Origin: Rodentibacter myodis
Lineage (GTDB): Bacteria > Pseudomonadota > Gammaproteobacteria > Enterobacterales > Pasteurellaceae
Length of the DNA stretch: 64,000 nucleotides
Assembly (NCBI RefSeq): GCF_001999305.1
Contig: NZ_MLHQ01000014.1
Coordinates: 30,460 to 94,459 of the forward strand
Direction of reading: 5' to 3'
The position numbers and the translations under genes were made by a program. Shown here in pieces: positions 18,476 through 27,860 of the stretch; positions within the stretch are counted from its first letter, which is position 1; every line of letters begins with the position of its first letter. Below the pieces are notes generated by a model. The model had not been told where the DNA came from and did not search any database. It was given only the letters and a program-made list of their open reading frames with translations.

Positions 18476-20356
18476 ATGTCACAAAATCAAGAAACCCGTG
18501 GCTTCCAGTCGGAAGTGAAACAACTTCTTCAATTAATGATCCATTCTTTATATTCCAACAAAGAAATTTTCTTACGCGAATTAATTTCCAATGCTTCCGA
18601 TGCGGCGGACAAACTTCGTTTTAAAGCACTTTCTAATCCTACACTTTATGAAAATGATGGTGAATTACGTGTGCGTATTAGCTTTGATAGTGAAAAAGGC
18701 ACGCTAACCATCAGTGATAACGGTATTGGTATGACCCGTGAGCAGGTTATCGATCATTTAGGGACGATTGCAAAATCAGGAACAAAAGAATTTTTGACCG
18801 CACTTGGGCAAGATCAAGCTAAAGATAGCCAACTTATCGGGCAATTTGGGGTTGGTTTTTATTCTGCCTTTATTGTGGCGGATAAAGTAACCGTAAAAAC
18901 CCGTGCTGCCGGTGAAGCGGCGGATAAAGCAGTGGTTTGGGAATCCGCCGGTGAGGGGGAATATTCGGTAGCGGATATTGAGAAAAAATCCCGTGGTACG
19001 GACGTGATTTTGCATTTGCGTGAAGATGAGAAAGAATTTTTAAACGAATGGCGTTTGCGTGACATTATCGGCAAATATTCCGATCATATCGGGCTTCCGG
19101 TGGAAATGTTGACTAAAGAATATGATGACGAAGGCAAAGAAATCGGCGAAAAATGGGAAAAAATTAATAAATCCGAAGCCCTTTGGACACGCAGTAAAAA
19201 CGATATTTCCGATGAAGAATACAAAGAATTTTACAAACATTTGAGCCACGATTTTGCGGATCCATTGTTATGGACGCACAACAAAGTGGAAGGTAACCAA
19301 GAATATACCAGCTTGCTTTATGTGCCGAGTAAAGCCCCTTGGGATTTATTCAACCGCGATCATAAACACGGCTTAAAACTTTATGTTCAACGCGTATTCA
19401 TTATGGATGATGCGGAACAATTTATGCCGAATTATTTGCGTTTTATGCGCGGATTGATTGATAGCAACGATTTGCCGTTAAACGTATCCCGTGAAATTTT
19501 GCAGGATAATAAAGTCACGGCGGCATTACGCAAAGCCTTAACCAAACGTTCATTACAAATGCTGGAAAAATTGGCAAAAGACGATGCGGAAAAATACCAA
19601 CAATTCTGGAAAGAATTCGGCTTAGTATTAAAAGAAGGCACGGCGGAAGATTTTGCCAACAAAGAAACGATTGCGAAATTATTGCGTTTTGCTTCCACAC
19701 ATAATGGCAGCAGTGAACAAACCGTTTCTTTGGAAGATTATGTTTCCCGTATGAAAGAAGGGCAAAAAGCCATTTATTACATCACGGCGGATAGTTATGT
19801 GGCGGCAAAAAACAGCCCGCACTTAGAGCTTTTCAATAAGAAAGATATTGAAGTATTGCTGTTATCCGACCGCATTGATGAATGGATGTTGAGCTATTTA
19901 ACGGAATTTGGCGGTAAGCCGTTGCAAAGTATTACCAAAGCGAACTTGGATTTGGGCGATTTGGCGGATAAAGAATCCGAAGCGCAAAAAGAACAAGATG
20001 AAGCCTTTGGTAGCTTTATTGAACGGGTGAAAACCTTGTTAGGCGATCGGGTAAAAGAAGTGCGTTTAACCCATAACTTGACGGACACGCCGGCAGTGGT
20101 TTCCACCGATAATGATCAAATGACCACACAAATGGCAAAACTTTTCGCCGCCGCCGGTCAGCTGGTGCCGGAAGTGAAATATACTTTTGAACTCAATCCG
20201 GAACATCATTTGGTGAAAAAAGCAGCGGATATTGCCGATGAAACGGAATTTGCCGATTGGGTAGAATTATTGCTTGAGCAGGCAATGCTGGCGGAGCGTG
20301 GTGCTTTAGAAAATCCTGTGGCGTTTATTAAACGTATTAATAAGTTGCTAGGTTAA
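18476..20356 (+). CDS. htpG: Hsp90-family molecular chaperone
   Basis: Bacterial Hsp90, 626 residues as expected. The N-terminal GHKL ATPase domain shows [17 protein letters not shown] sequence ([19 protein letters not shown], with the ATP-contacting Glu/Asn), the DNGIGM loop and the [11 protein letters not shown] lid segment. The middle domain has [27 protein letters not shown] and the catalytic Arg. The C-terminal dimerisation domain ends KRINKLLG. No metazoan MEEVD tail is present, as normal in bacteria. A heat-shock-like promoter precedes it and a terminator follows. An uptake sequence at 18797 is inside the gene. Confidence 0.97.
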   Translation: MSQNQETRGFQSEVKQLLQLMIHSLYSNKEIFLRELISNASDAADKLRFKALSNPTLYENDGELRVRISFDSEKGTLTISDNGIGMTREQVIDHLGTIAKSGTKEFLTALGQDQAKDSQLIGQFGVGFYSAFIVADKVTVKTRAAGEAADKAVVWESAGEGEYSVADIEKKSRGTDVILHLREDEKEFLNEWRLRDIIGKYSDHIGLPVEMLTKEYDDEGKEIGEKWEKINKSEALWTRSKNDISDEEYKEFYKHLSHDFADPLLWTHNKVEGNQEYTSLLYVPSKAPWDLFNRDHKHGLKLYVQRVFIMDDAEQFMPNYLRFMRGLIDSNDLPLNVSREILQDNKVTAALRKALTKRSLQMLEKLAKDDAEKYQQFWKEFGLVLKEGTAEDFANKETIAKLLRFASTHNGSSEQTVSLEDYVSRMKEGQKAIYYITADSYVAAKNSPHLELFNKKDIEVLLLSDRIDEWMLSYLTEFGGKPLQSITKANLDLGDLADKESEAQKEQDEAFGSFIERVKTLLGDRVKEVRLTHNLTDTPAVVSTDNDQMTTQMAKLFAAAGQLVPEVKYTFELNPEHHLVKKAADIADETEFADWVELLLEQAMLAERGALENPVAFIKRINKLLG

Positions 20357-20375
20357 TTGCTTTAATTTCGGTTAA

Positions 20376-20407
20376 AATCCTCAGTCCAGATAGATTGAGG
20401 ATTTTTT
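20376..20407 (+). terminator. htpG terminator
   Basis: AATCCTCA and TGAGGATT form an 8-bp stem with a 12-nt loop followed by TTTT, 20 bp downstream of the htpG stop. The next gene begins 15 bp after it. Confidence 0.8.
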
Positions 20408-20422
20408 ATTTTAGGAGATTTT

Positions 20423-20767
20423 ATGATTATCGTTTACGGCATTAAAAACTGCGACACCGTGAAAAAGGCCTTGAAATGGCTTGCGGATCATCAGATTGAA
20501 CATAAACTTCACGATTATCGCACAGATGGCTTGGAAGAAACCTTTTTACAACAAGCAGAAGCACAATTTGGTTGGGAAAATTTGGTCAATAAACGTAGCA
20601 CGACTTGGCGAAATTTAGATGATGAGGTCAAAAAAACATTGTCGAAATCCACCGCACTTTCGGTTTTGTTGAAAAATCCGACTTTAATTAAACGCCCTAT
20701 TATTTTGCAGGAAGGAAAGGCGTTGATTGGTTTTAATGAGAAGGAATATTCGGCGGCTTTCGCATAA
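20423..20767 (+). CDS. yffB: ArsC/Spx-family protein (YffB-like)
   Basis: Small thioredoxin-fold protein of the ArsC/Spx/YffB group, 114 residues. The single conserved Cys10 sits in YGIKNCDTVKKALKWL, where classical arsenate reductase has its catalytic Cys. Downstream segments (LVNKRSTTWRNL and NPTLIKRPIILQEGKALIGF) give the family KRP motif. E. coli YffB is of unknown function and does not appear to be a true arsenate reductase; no ars genes are nearby. Uptake sequences sit inside its end (20651) and overlap its stop (20767). It is followed 27 bp later by dapE in the same order as in H. influenzae. Confidence 0.85.
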   Translation: MIIVYGIKNCDTVKKALKWLADHQIEHKLHDYRTDGLEETFLQQAEAQFGWENLVNKRSTTWRNLDDEVKKTLSKSTALSVLLKNPTLIKRPIILQEGKALIGFNEKEYSAAFA

Positions 20768-20794
20768 AGTGCGGTTATTTTTTCAGGAGTTTTT

Positions 20795-21928
20795 ATGCAA
20801 GAAAATGTGGTTTATTTGGCACAAGATTTAATTCGCCGCCCTTCTATTAGTCCGAATGATGAAGGTTGTCAGCAACTGATTGCCGAACGTTTGCAAAAAC
20901 TGGGTTTTCAGATTGAATGGATGCCGTTTAACGAAACGTTAAATTTGTGGGCAAAACACGGCAAAGGCGAACCGGTTATTGCCTTTGCAGGGCATACGGA
21001 TGTCGTGCCGACTGGCGATGAAACCCAGTGGACATCTCCGCCATTTGAAGCGCATATTGCAGATGGAATGCTTTATGGACGTGGCGCGGCAGATATGAAA
21101 GGCTCGCTTGCGGCAATGATTGTGGCAGCGGAAGAATATGTGAAAGCCAATCCCGATCATCAGGGGACGATTGCTTTGCTTATCACTTCAGATGAAGAAG
21201 CCGCCGCGAAAGACGGCACTGTGCGTGTGGTGGAAACCTTAATGGCACGTGGCGAAAAAATCACCTATTGTATGGTGGGTGAACCCTCAAGTTCAAAAAC
21301 CTTGGGGGACGTGGTGAAGAACGGTCGCCGTGGATCGATTACCGGCAACCTTTATATTGAAGGGATTCAGGGACACGTGGCTTATCCGCATTTGGCTGAA
21401 AATCCGATTCACAAAGCTGCACCATTTTTGCTAGCACTCACGACTTATCAATGGGACAAGGGGAACGAATTTTTCCCGCCTACCAGCTTACAAATTGCCA
21501 ATATTCACGCCGGCACGGGCAGTAATAATGTGATTCCGGGGGAACTGTATGTGCAATTTAATTTGCGTTATTGCACGGAAGTAACGGACGACATTATTAA
21601 ACAAACCGTGGCGGAAATGTTGGAAAAGCACAGTTTGAAATATCGTATTGAGTGGCAGCTTTCCGGCAAACCGTTTTTAACCAAACCGGGTAAATTATTA
21701 GATGCCCTAACCCTTGCGATTGAACAAACCACCGGTATAACGCCAAAGCCGGAAACAGGCGGGGGAACGTCCGATGGGCGATTTATCGCACTTATGGGGG
21801 CTGAAGTGGTGGAATTTGGCCCGCTTAATGCCACCATTCACAAAGTGAATGAGTGCGTGAACGTGGCAGACCTCGCCAAGTGCGGTCAGATTTATCACCA
21901 AATGTTAGTGAATTTATTGGATAAATAA
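20795..21928 (+). CDS. dapE: Succinyl-diaminopimelate desuccinylase
   Basis: Dinuclear zinc hydrolase of the M20 family that releases succinate from N-succinyl-LL-diaminopimelate in lysine and peptidoglycan precursor synthesis. Length is 377 residues, the family norm. Metal ligands are visible in [13 protein letters not shown] (His), [15 protein letters not shown] (bridging Asp), [12 protein letters not shown] (Glu pair), [12 protein letters not shown] (Glu) and [11 protein letters not shown] (His). Start follows a CAGGAG site. Its stop and the next start are 1 bp apart, so it is co-transcribed with the M15 peptidase gene. An uptake sequence is near its end (21878). Confidence 0.96.
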   Translation: MQENVVYLAQDLIRRPSISPNDEGCQQLIAERLQKLGFQIEWMPFNETLNLWAKHGKGEPVIAFAGHTDVVPTGDETQWTSPPFEAHIADGMLYGRGAADMKGSLAAMIVAAEEYVKANPDHQGTIALLITSDEEAAAKDGTVRVVETLMARGEKITYCMVGEPSSSKTLGDVVKNGRRGSITGNLYIEGIQGHVAYPHLAENPIHKAAPFLLALTTYQWDKGNEFFPPTSLQIANIHAGTGSNNVIPGELYVQFNLRYCTEVTDDIIKQTVAEMLEKHSLKYRIEWQLSGKPFLTKPGKLLDALTLAIEQTTGITPKPETGGGTSDGRFIALMGAEVVEFGPLNATIHKVNECVNVADLAKCGQIYHQMLVNLLDK

Positions 21929-21929
21929 A

Positions 21930-22610
21930 ATGAAATTAACCGTTGAAATGCTTTGCGGAAAATCCCGTGAACACCTTGTCAATTTACCCACGCCTCATTC
22001 TTCGAACCATTTTTTACAAGAGCAGGCAATGAAAGCCTTTCAAGGCTTGCAACAAAGTGCGGTCAAAAATGGCTTTAATTTACAACCGGCAAGCAGTTTT
22101 CGTGATTTTCAACGCCAACAAATGATTTGGAACGGAAAATTTAACGGTGAACGTAAAGTACACGATGATGATGGACAGCCGTTAGATTTGAGTCAACTGG
22201 ACGATTGGCAAAAATGTCAGGCGATTTTACGTTGGTCGGCACTGCCGGGGGCAAGCCGCCACCATTGGGGAACGGAAATTGATATTTTCGATCCCGATCG
22301 CCTGCCACAAAACCAATCTTTACAACTTGAACCTTGGGAATATGAAAAAGGCGGTTATTTTTTCGAGTTAAGCGAATTTCTTACGGAAAATCTACCGCAC
22401 TTTGATTTTGCCCTGCCCTTTATGCAAATGGCGAAAAATAAAAAAATAGGGCGAGAGCCTTGGCATATCAGTTATTTGCCTTTAGCCGTTCAGGCGGGCG
22501 AGCAATTTTCGGCAGAGATTTTGTTGCAGGCTTGGCAAAATGAGGAGATTGGGGGAAAAGTTGTTCTGAACGATCATCTTGAGCAAATTTTCGAGCAATT
22601 TATGGTGTGA
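21930..22610 (+). CDS. M15-family D-Ala-D-Ala carboxypeptidase-like protein
   Basis: Predicted zinc peptidase of the M15B (VanY/DacB-like) family, 226 residues, expected to cut D-amino acid peptide bonds in peptidoglycan. The metal site is readable: SRHHWGTEIDIFD gives H-x(6)-D and EPWHISYLP gives the second His. SSFRDFQRQQMIWNGKF is the conserved substrate-side segment with an Arg. No signal peptide is obvious from this start, so it may be cytoplasmic or exported by another route. It directly follows dapE, which makes the diaminopimelate precursor, a sensible functional link. Two uptake sequences lie inside (22055 and 22394). Confidence 0.82.
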   Translation: MKLTVEMLCGKSREHLVNLPTPHSSNHFLQEQAMKAFQGLQQSAVKNGFNLQPASSFRDFQRQQMIWNGKFNGERKVHDDDGQPLDLSQLDDWQKCQAILRWSALPGASRHHWGTEIDIFDPDRLPQNQSLQLEPWEYEKGGYFFELSEFLTENLPHFDFALPFMQMAKNKKIGREPWHISYLPLAVQAGEQFSAEILLQAWQNEEIGGKVVLNDHLEQIFEQFMV

Positions 22611-22671
22611 GCCGTCTTCGAGATAATGAATAGCGTTTAGTTAACGGTTTAATTAAATGAGGAAAAATAAA

Positions 22672-23832
22672 ATGAAGAAAAGTCTTATTCTGACTTTCGC
22701 ACTGATTTCAAATATGGCGCTTGCGGAAATTCAACTCAGTCCTTATCCACTCAATGTCGGTGAAGCCCGACAAGTGGAGGCTGGCGATAATGAAGGGTTA
22801 ATCGTGATCAATCAAAAAGGCGAGCTTTGGCAGGTTCAAGGAGAAAAAACACAATTATTAATGGAGAATGTTTCGCCGAAGATCGCCCCGAAAGCAGGCT
22901 ATGAACGGATTGCTCTTGCGGATAATCAGGGCAATTTTACGTTATGGACAACGGGTAAAATCTATCGTTCCACTATTCCTATGGCGGAAAATGCGACAAT
23001 GCAACCGCTCGCTTTTGCGACAATCGGTGTGGTAAAACAGGAAAACGGCTACAAGTTAGCCCGTATTGAAACGGAAGGGGAAAATGCAAAAATTACTGCC
23101 TTAACGGCTCAAAATGTGTTGCCTGATGCAAGACCATTACAGGTTAATTTTAATGGTGATGATCACAAACAAGGGCATATTGCCATATTTGCCGAGCCGG
23201 ATAGTGAAACTTATCAGCACGGTGTGCTTGGCGATAATATGGAGGCGAAAACGCTACTTTATGTTGAACGTCATACCCTTGAACCCTTGGCGGAAAGCCT
23301 TTCTCAAAAAGGGCTGGTTTTTGAAGCCAATCAATTAAGTGTTTTAACGAAAAATAATCAAAGTCGATTAGTGGGTGTAATGTCCGGCAATGGTGAAGGC
23401 GGAAGAACTGTATTAGTTGGATTAACCAACGGAAAATTAACCATTGAAGCCGAAAGTCAGCCATTGCCTTCCAATCGTTGGCAGTCCCCTTTTGTGTTTA
23501 ATCAACACCTCTATGCGGTACAAATGCCCCATTTATTGGGGAGGTTGGTTGAGTATCGTCAAAACGGCAAATGGCTCAATGAGTCTGAAATAGAAAAAGG
23601 ATTAAGTAACCATCGTTACGGTACTTATGAAACCAATTTGGCTGCCACCACATCAAATTTTGCGGTTATTCCGCAGTATGGCTATACACAAGTGAGTATA
23701 ATGGATAAACAAGGTATATTAACGAAATTACCGAAAAAATTACCTGCTGAAATCATTAAATCCGTTGCCGACAAAAATCAAGTTTATTTACTATTGAATA
23801 ATGGTCAGATTTGGACTGTGGAAGATAAGTGA
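22672..23832 (+). CDS. Exported propeller-like protein of unknown function
   Basis: I do not recognise a named family. The product has about 386 residues from the chosen ATG, which begins a signal peptide (MKKSLILTFALISNMALA, then EIQ). An in-frame ATG 15 bp earlier is less signal-like. Repeated short segments such as NEGLIVINQKGELWQV, LADNQGNFTLWTTGKIY and VYLLLNNGQIWTV look like blades of a beta-propeller. It is probably periplasmic. It stands 61 bp after the M15 peptidase gene and ends in an uptake-sequence terminator, so it could be the last gene of the dapE unit. No catalytic motif can be named. Confidence 0.6.
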   Translation: MKKSLILTFALISNMALAEIQLSPYPLNVGEARQVEAGDNEGLIVINQKGELWQVQGEKTQLLMENVSPKIAPKAGYERIALADNQGNFTLWTTGKIYRSTIPMAENATMQPLAFATIGVVKQENGYKLARIETEGENAKITALTAQNVLPDARPLQVNFNGDDHKQGHIAIFAEPDSETYQHGVLGDNMEAKTLLYVERHTLEPLAESLSQKGLVFEANQLSVLTKNNQSRLVGVMSGNGEGGRTVLVGLTNGKLTIEAESQPLPSNRWQSPFVFNQHLYAVQMPHLLGRLVEYRQNGKWLNESEIEKGLSNHRYGTYETNLAATTSNFAVIPQYGYTQVSIMDKQGILTKLPKKLPAEIIKSVADKNQVYLLLNNGQIWTVEDK

Positions 23833-23863
23833 GTATTGAGTAGATATATTATTGATCATAGGG

Positions 23864-23894
23864 AAAAGTGCGGTTAAATATGACCGCACTTTTT
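23864..23894. terminator. Bidirectional terminator built from paired uptake sequences
   Basis: AAAAGTGCGGT and ACCGCACTTTT form a perfect 11-bp stem with an 8-nt loop; each arm is a full uptake sequence in opposite orientation. It is placed between the convergent propeller gene and rapZ, and the last bases overlap the rapZ stop codon. Confidence 0.85.
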
Positions 23895-24750
23895 ACTTGT
23901 TTTTGCTTCTCTCAAGGGATTTGTGTTGAATTTTCACATTTTTCCCTTTGGCTTGGAGATATTCACCGAGCTGCTGGGCAATATAAACAGAGCGGTGTTT
24001 TCCGCCGGTGCAGCCAATGGCAATGGTTAAATAGCTACGGTTATTTTGTTCCAACATTGGTAACCAAGTTTCGATATAGTTACGTGTGAGGTAAATAAAA
24101 TTATTCACTTCATTGTGGCTATTTAAAAAGTGTGCAACCGGTTCATCTAAACCTGTCATTGGGCGAAGTTCCGGATTCCAATGGGGATTGGGCAGAAAAC
24201 GCACATCAAAAACATAATCCGCATCAAGGGGAATGCCGTATTTAAAGCCAAAAGATTCTACGATAATTTTTAACGCTTTATCCGCATTACCGTGTAAGAA
24301 CTCACGCAAACGTTCCGCAAGGGCGTGGGTAGAAAGTGTGGTGGTATCAATAATGAAATTGGCATATTGAATCAGTGGCTCAAGTTGTTGATATTCTGCA
24401 TCAATGGCGGTTTCAAGGGACAAATCTTTCGCCGAAAGCGGATGTAGGCGGCGTGAATCGCTATAACGGCGAATAAGCGTGCTACGATCCGCTTCCAAGA
24501 AAATAATTTTAGTGGAATAGTGTTGTTGGATATTGGTGAGAATGCGTTCAAGCTCACTTGTTGATTCCGGCAAATTACGGATATCAAGACTAATTGCCAC
24601 GGTGGTTTGGGTTTTGGCTAAGATTTCCGCTAATTGAGGTAATAAATCGAGCGGAAGATTATCAACGCAATAGTACCCCATATCTTCCAATGCACTCAAG
24701 GCAACAGATTTTCCGGCGCCGGAGCGACCGCTGATAATGATGATTTCCAT
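23893..24750 (-). CDS. rapZ: RNase adapter protein RapZ
   Basis: P-loop protein of the RapZ/YvcJ family (285 residues, E. coli 284). In E. coli it presents the GlmZ small RNA to RNase E and so controls glucosamine-6-phosphate synthase. Walker A is at residues 8-15 (GRSGAGKS), followed by [14 protein letters not shown], a signature of this family. The C-terminal RNA-binding domain holds [17 protein letters not shown]. It follows ptsN by 14 bp as in enteric bacteria. I see no glmY/glmZ-like RNA in the window and cannot say whether that circuit exists here. Confidence 0.93.
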   Translation of the reverse strand: MEIIIISGRSGAGKSVALSALEDMGYYCVDNLPLDLLPQLAEILAKTQTTVAISLDIRNLPESTSELERILTNIQQHYSTKIIFLEADRSTLIRRYSDSRRLHPLSAKDLSLETAIDAEYQQLEPLIQYANFIIDTTTLSTHALAERLREFLHGNADKALKIIVESFGFKYGIPLDADYVFDVRFLPNPHWNPELRPMTGLDEPVAHFLNSHNEVNNFIYLTRNYIETWLPMLEQNNRSYLTIAIGCTGGKHRSVYIAQQLGEYLQAKGKNVKIQHKSLERSKNK

Positions 24751-24764
24751 AAAACCTCATAATA

Positions 24765-25265
24765 TTATGCGTTGTCTTTGGTTGAAGGCATTGCGTCTTC
24801 CACTTGATCGGCAATTTCAAAAACTTGCCAAATTTCATCCGCACTTTTTGCCGAACGAAGTTGTTTGATAAAGTTTTTATCCGTTAATTTTTCAGTGAGT
24901 TCGGAAAGAACGGGAATATAGACAGAGCATTGGTTATCCGGTATAAGCACGGCAAAAACCAAATCCACCGGTTTGCCGTCTTGAGCATCATAATCAATGG
25001 GCGTATCCAGTTGCATAAATACCCCCAAGGCTTTCGTGATTGCGCCGGGGGGGAGTTTTGCTTTTGGCATTGCCACGCCGTTGCCTAAGCCTGAATTGCC
25101 TAGTTTTTCCCGATTAAATAAACATTCAAAACAGGCTTGCTCCGCTTTATCACAGTGTAATTGCTCCATAATAAAGCTGGAAATGGATTCAAATAACCGT
25201 TTTTTACTGGAAAAGGTTACGCCCTGACGAATATCTTCAGGGCGTAGTAGTTCTGCAAATTTCAT
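24765..25265 (-). CDS. ptsN: EIIA-Ntr-type PTS regulatory protein, active-site His replaced
   Basis: PTS EIIA-2 domain protein, 166 residues, homologous to PtsN of the nitrogen-related phosphotransferase system. The family phosphorylation motif is normally GNGIAIPHGK with the phosphoryl-accepting His. Here it reads GNGVAMPKAK, with Lys68 in the His position (codon at 25062-25064). The protein is otherwise well conserved (GVFMQLDTPIDYDAQDGKPV, VLSELTEKLTDK). If the reading is right, it cannot be phosphorylated at the usual site and would act, if at all, as a permanently unphosphorylated partner. The gene lies 2 bp after lptB; rpoN and hpf, which usually come between, are absent. Confidence 0.88.
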   Translation of the reverse strand: MKFAELLRPEDIRQGVTFSSKKRLFESISSFIMEQLHCDKAEQACFECLFNREKLGNSGLGNGVAMPKAKLPPGAITKALGVFMQLDTPIDYDAQDGKPVDLVFAVLIPDNQCSVYIPVLSELTEKLTDKNFIKQLRSAKSADEIWQVFEIADQVEDAMPSTKDNA

Positions 25266-25267
25266 CT

Positions 25268-25993
25268 CTATAACTTAAATTGTTCACCAAGATACACACG
25301 TTTTACGTGTTCATCATTCATTACTTGTTCCGGTGTGCCGGTGGCAATGATTTTGCCTTCGCCCACAATATAGGCACGTTCGCACACATCCAAGGTTTCG
25401 CGCACATTATGGTCGGTAATAAGTACACCCAAACCACGGTTGCGCAAATCGGTAATGATCTTTTTAATATCCGTTACCGAAATAGGGTCAACGCCGGCGA
25501 AAGGTTCATCCAATAAAATAAATTTTGGATTAGCGGCAAGAGCGCGGGCAATTTCCACACGGCGGCGTTCTCCCCCGGAAAGGGATTGCCCCAGACTGTC
25601 ACGAATATGTTCAATATTAAATTCTTCGATAAGTTCGTCCGCTCTTTCCCGGCGTTGTTCGGGGGTTAAATCTTTGCGGATTTCTAACACCGCCATTAAA
25701 TTTTCGTACACGGTTAAACGGCGGAAGATGGAGGCTTCTTGAGGAAGATAACCGATTCCCCGTTGCGCACGGCTGTGCATTGGTAACAGGCTGATGTCTT
25801 CACCGTCAATAATGATCTTACCTTGATCTTGACGAACCAAGCCCACGACCATATAGAAAGTCGTGGTTTTACCTGCGCCATTGGGGCCTAATAAGCCGAC
25901 AATTTCGTTAGAATTAACCGTAAGACTCACATCGGAAACCACTTTGCGGCTTTTGTAGCTTTTTGCCAGAAATTCAGCGTGTAATATGGACAT
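25268..25993 (-). CDS. lptB: Lipopolysaccharide export ATPase LptB
   Basis: ABC ATPase that powers LPS extraction from the inner membrane with LptF and LptG, 241 residues. Walker A is GPNGAGKTT, the signature [16 protein letters not shown], Walker [14 protein letters not shown], and the H-loop [10 protein letters not shown]. The ERRR variant of the signature and the FAGVDP sequence are typical of LptB. Its start follows the lptA stop by 3 bp, and the Lpt bridge genes lptC, lptA and lptB form one unit. lptF/G and lptD are not in the window. Confidence 0.96.
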   Translation of the reverse strand: MSILHAEFLAKSYKSRKVVSDVSLTVNSNEIVGLLGPNGAGKTTTFYMVVGLVRQDQGKIIIDGEDISLLPMHSRAQRGIGYLPQEASIFRRLTVYENLMAVLEIRKDLTPEQRRERADELIEEFNIEHIRDSLGQSLSGGERRRVEIARALAANPKFILLDEPFAGVDPISVTDIKKIITDLRNRGLGVLITDHNVRETLDVCERAYIVGEGKIIATGTPEQVMNDEHVKRVYLGEQFKL

Positions 25994-25996
25994 CGG

Positions 25997-26512
25997 TTAT
26001 TTTTTACCTTTTTGTTGTAATTGGGTTGGAATCAACACGGTTTGCACGCGTGATTTGCCGCCATTGGCTTTTAATTGTTGTTTTTTCACATCGTAAGTAA
26101 TGCGTTCGCCATTGATTTTGCTATCAAGCTGTTTTAACTCCGCATTGCCGGTAAGGGTTAAAAATTCCGCCCCTAAATCATAATGGACTTTATTGGCTTT
26201 GCCATCTACCGGTTTTCCGTCATCTAATAATTGATGAAAGGTGACCGGAGAACCAAAGGCTTCTACCGTTTCTTTTTTACCGGAATTTTCCGGTGGGCGG
26301 GTGATCACCACTTTGTTCGCTTTAATTAAAATGGAACCCTGTGTAATCACCACATTATCGGTGAACGTGACCACACTGTTTTCCATATCCAAAGATTGAT
26401 TATCGGAAACAATGTTAATGGGTTGGTTGGTATCGTCTTTCAACGCCAAGGCGGAAAGAGACGTCATCGCCAAGGTGGTGATGAGTAGAATTTTACGGTT
26501 TACTGATTTCAT
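25997..26512 (-). CDS. lptA: Lipopolysaccharide transport periplasmic protein LptA
   Basis: Periplasmic OstA-fold protein (171 residues) that forms the bridge carrying LPS from LptC to LptD. Signal peptide MKSVNRKILLITTLAMTSLS, cleavage near ALA, then the beta-jellyroll with QPINIVSDNQSLDMENSVVTF, which is the LptA opening sequence, and NVVITQGSILIKANKVVI. It ends in a basic tail (QLQQKGKK). The start overlaps the end of lptC by 20 bp in another frame, so the two are translationally linked. Confidence 0.93.
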   Translation of the reverse strand: MKSVNRKILLITTLAMTSLSALALKDDTNQPINIVSDNQSLDMENSVVTFTDNVVITQGSILIKANKVVITRPPENSGKKETVEAFGSPVTFHQLLDDGKPVDGKANKVHYDLGAEFLTLTGNAELKQLDSKINGERITYDVKKQQLKANGGKSRVQTVLIPTQLQQKGKK

Positions 26513-27101
26513 AATATGTTTTTACCTGTTCTTTTAAGGTTGCCGCTTGTTGGCGTAAATTGCCGACTAATTTTAACCCTGTTGAATTAAAATTAAGTCC
26601 ATTAATTTTTACTTGTGTATCGGAGGCGATATCCTGCGTTTTTAAGTTGATGTTTGCCGATTCGGTTTCAACACGTTGTAATTTTGAAAGCGGATCTAAA
26701 CTTTCTGCCACCACGTTGCCTTCCAAATAAAGCATTTCATTTTTCATTAATTTGGCTTTCTGCGCACTTAATTTCCAATTTTGTTTATCCAGTTGAATTT
26801 TATCCGAATTGGTTTTTTCTTTATCCGAATCGAGCGGTGTATCAAAAAGATAGACCAACGGCGAGATAAAATCCGTATGTCCGTCTTGTGTGTAATATTC
26901 CACTTTTTCGGCGGTGGCAAGATATTGTTTTTTTCCTTCCGGTGAAAAAATGGTGGTGGCCATTTTGTTGCCGACATATTCCGGTGAATCCGGTTTTTTA
27001 ACCAGATTTTCCAAATCGGCGTTATCTTGATTTAAGGTGTAAAACCAACCCAATAAAGCAAGGGCAATCACACCTAAAACAATATTCCAACGAAGGTTCA
27101 T
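26493..27101 (-). CDS. lptC: Lipopolysaccharide export protein LptC
   Basis: Bitopic inner-membrane protein that receives LPS from LptB2FG and passes it to LptA, 202 residues. An N-terminal membrane anchor (NIVLGVIALALLGWFYTLN, residues about 5-23) is followed by the YrbK/LptC periplasmic jellyroll (PEYVGNKMATTIFSPEGK, YLEGNVVAESL). It is the first gene of lptC-lptA-lptB-ptsN-rapZ. In E. coli kdsD and kdsC precede it; here the next gene upstream is darP, transcribed the same way after 68 bp that contain an uptake sequence (27145). Confidence 0.9.
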   Translation of the reverse strand: MNLRWNIVLGVIALALLGWFYTLNQDNADLENLVKKPDSPEYVGNKMATTIFSPEGKKQYLATAEKVEYYTQDGHTDFISPLVYLFDTPLDSDKEKTNSDKIQLDKQNWKLSAQKAKLMKNEMLYLEGNVVAESLDPLSKLQRVETESANINLKTQDIASDTQVKINGLNFNSTGLKLVGNLRQQAATLKEQVKTYYEISKP

Positions 27102-27169
27102 AAATAAGTTTTCCTATTGATTTATATCAGAAATGTGCAAGGCAAAGTGCGGTCAAAAATCGTGGTATT

Positions 27170-27709
27170 TTATTCTTCCAACAACATTAACGCTTTCAAC
27201 ATTTGATAAATTTCACGATAAGCCTTTGAAGGTTTATTTTGGGCTTTTTCCTTTTGAGCCGCACGAATTAAATGACGTAATTGTTGGCGGTCGGCATTGG
27301 GATATTCATCTAATAATGAAGTCAGTGCCACATCGCCTTTTTCAACAAGCTCATCCCGTTTATATTCAATTTTATGCAACATTGCCTGTTGTTGATTGTG
27401 TTTATTTTCGATTTTAGCCAAGGCTTCACGAATTGGCTCAACATCAATGCCCCGTAAAAGTTTACCGATATATTGTAATTGTCGGCGGCGTGCTTCTTTT
27501 TGCAAACGTTGCGCCAGTTCAATGGCATCAAGAAAGGCTTCATCAAGCGGGATTTTAGTCAGATTGATTTTGGTTAAGTTCACGAGTTTTTCGCCAAGCT
27601 GTTTTAGTTCTTCCGCATCCCGTTTGATTTCGCTTTTACTTACCCAAATAATTTCTTCCTGATCTTCATCTTCCCAATCGAAGGCTTCTTTTTTCTTGCG
27701 TTTTGCCAT
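27170..27709 (-). CDS. darP: Dual-action ribosomal maturation protein DarP (YjgA)
   Basis: DUF615 protein (179 residues from the chosen start) that in E. coli associates with late 50S ribosomal assembly intermediates. The start [20 protein letters not shown] is the usual YjgA opening; 13 upstream residues lack support. The sequence is highly charged and helical, with [20 protein letters not shown] and a C-terminal [18 protein letters not shown]. It is divergent from pmbA across about 150 bp, as in H. influenzae. Confidence 0.92.
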   Translation of the reverse strand: MAKRKKKEAFDWEDEDQEEIIWVSKSEIKRDAEELKQLGEKLVNLTKINLTKIPLDEAFLDAIELAQRLQKEARRRQLQYIGKLLRGIDVEPIREALAKIENKHNQQQAMLHKIEYKRDELVEKGDVALTSLLDEYPNADRQQLRHLIRAAQKEKAQNKPSKAYREIYQMLKALMLLEE

Positions 27710-27860
27710 TTTGTACCCTTTATGAAAATTTGGCGCGCATTCTAGCATAAAGTTTAGGATCTGTTGATATTCATTTTTGCCCTTTTGTGGGAATAAAATG
27801 CCTTATCAATAACCGACAAAATAAGATAAAATGCGGCAAATTTTGAGATGAGGAAAAGAA

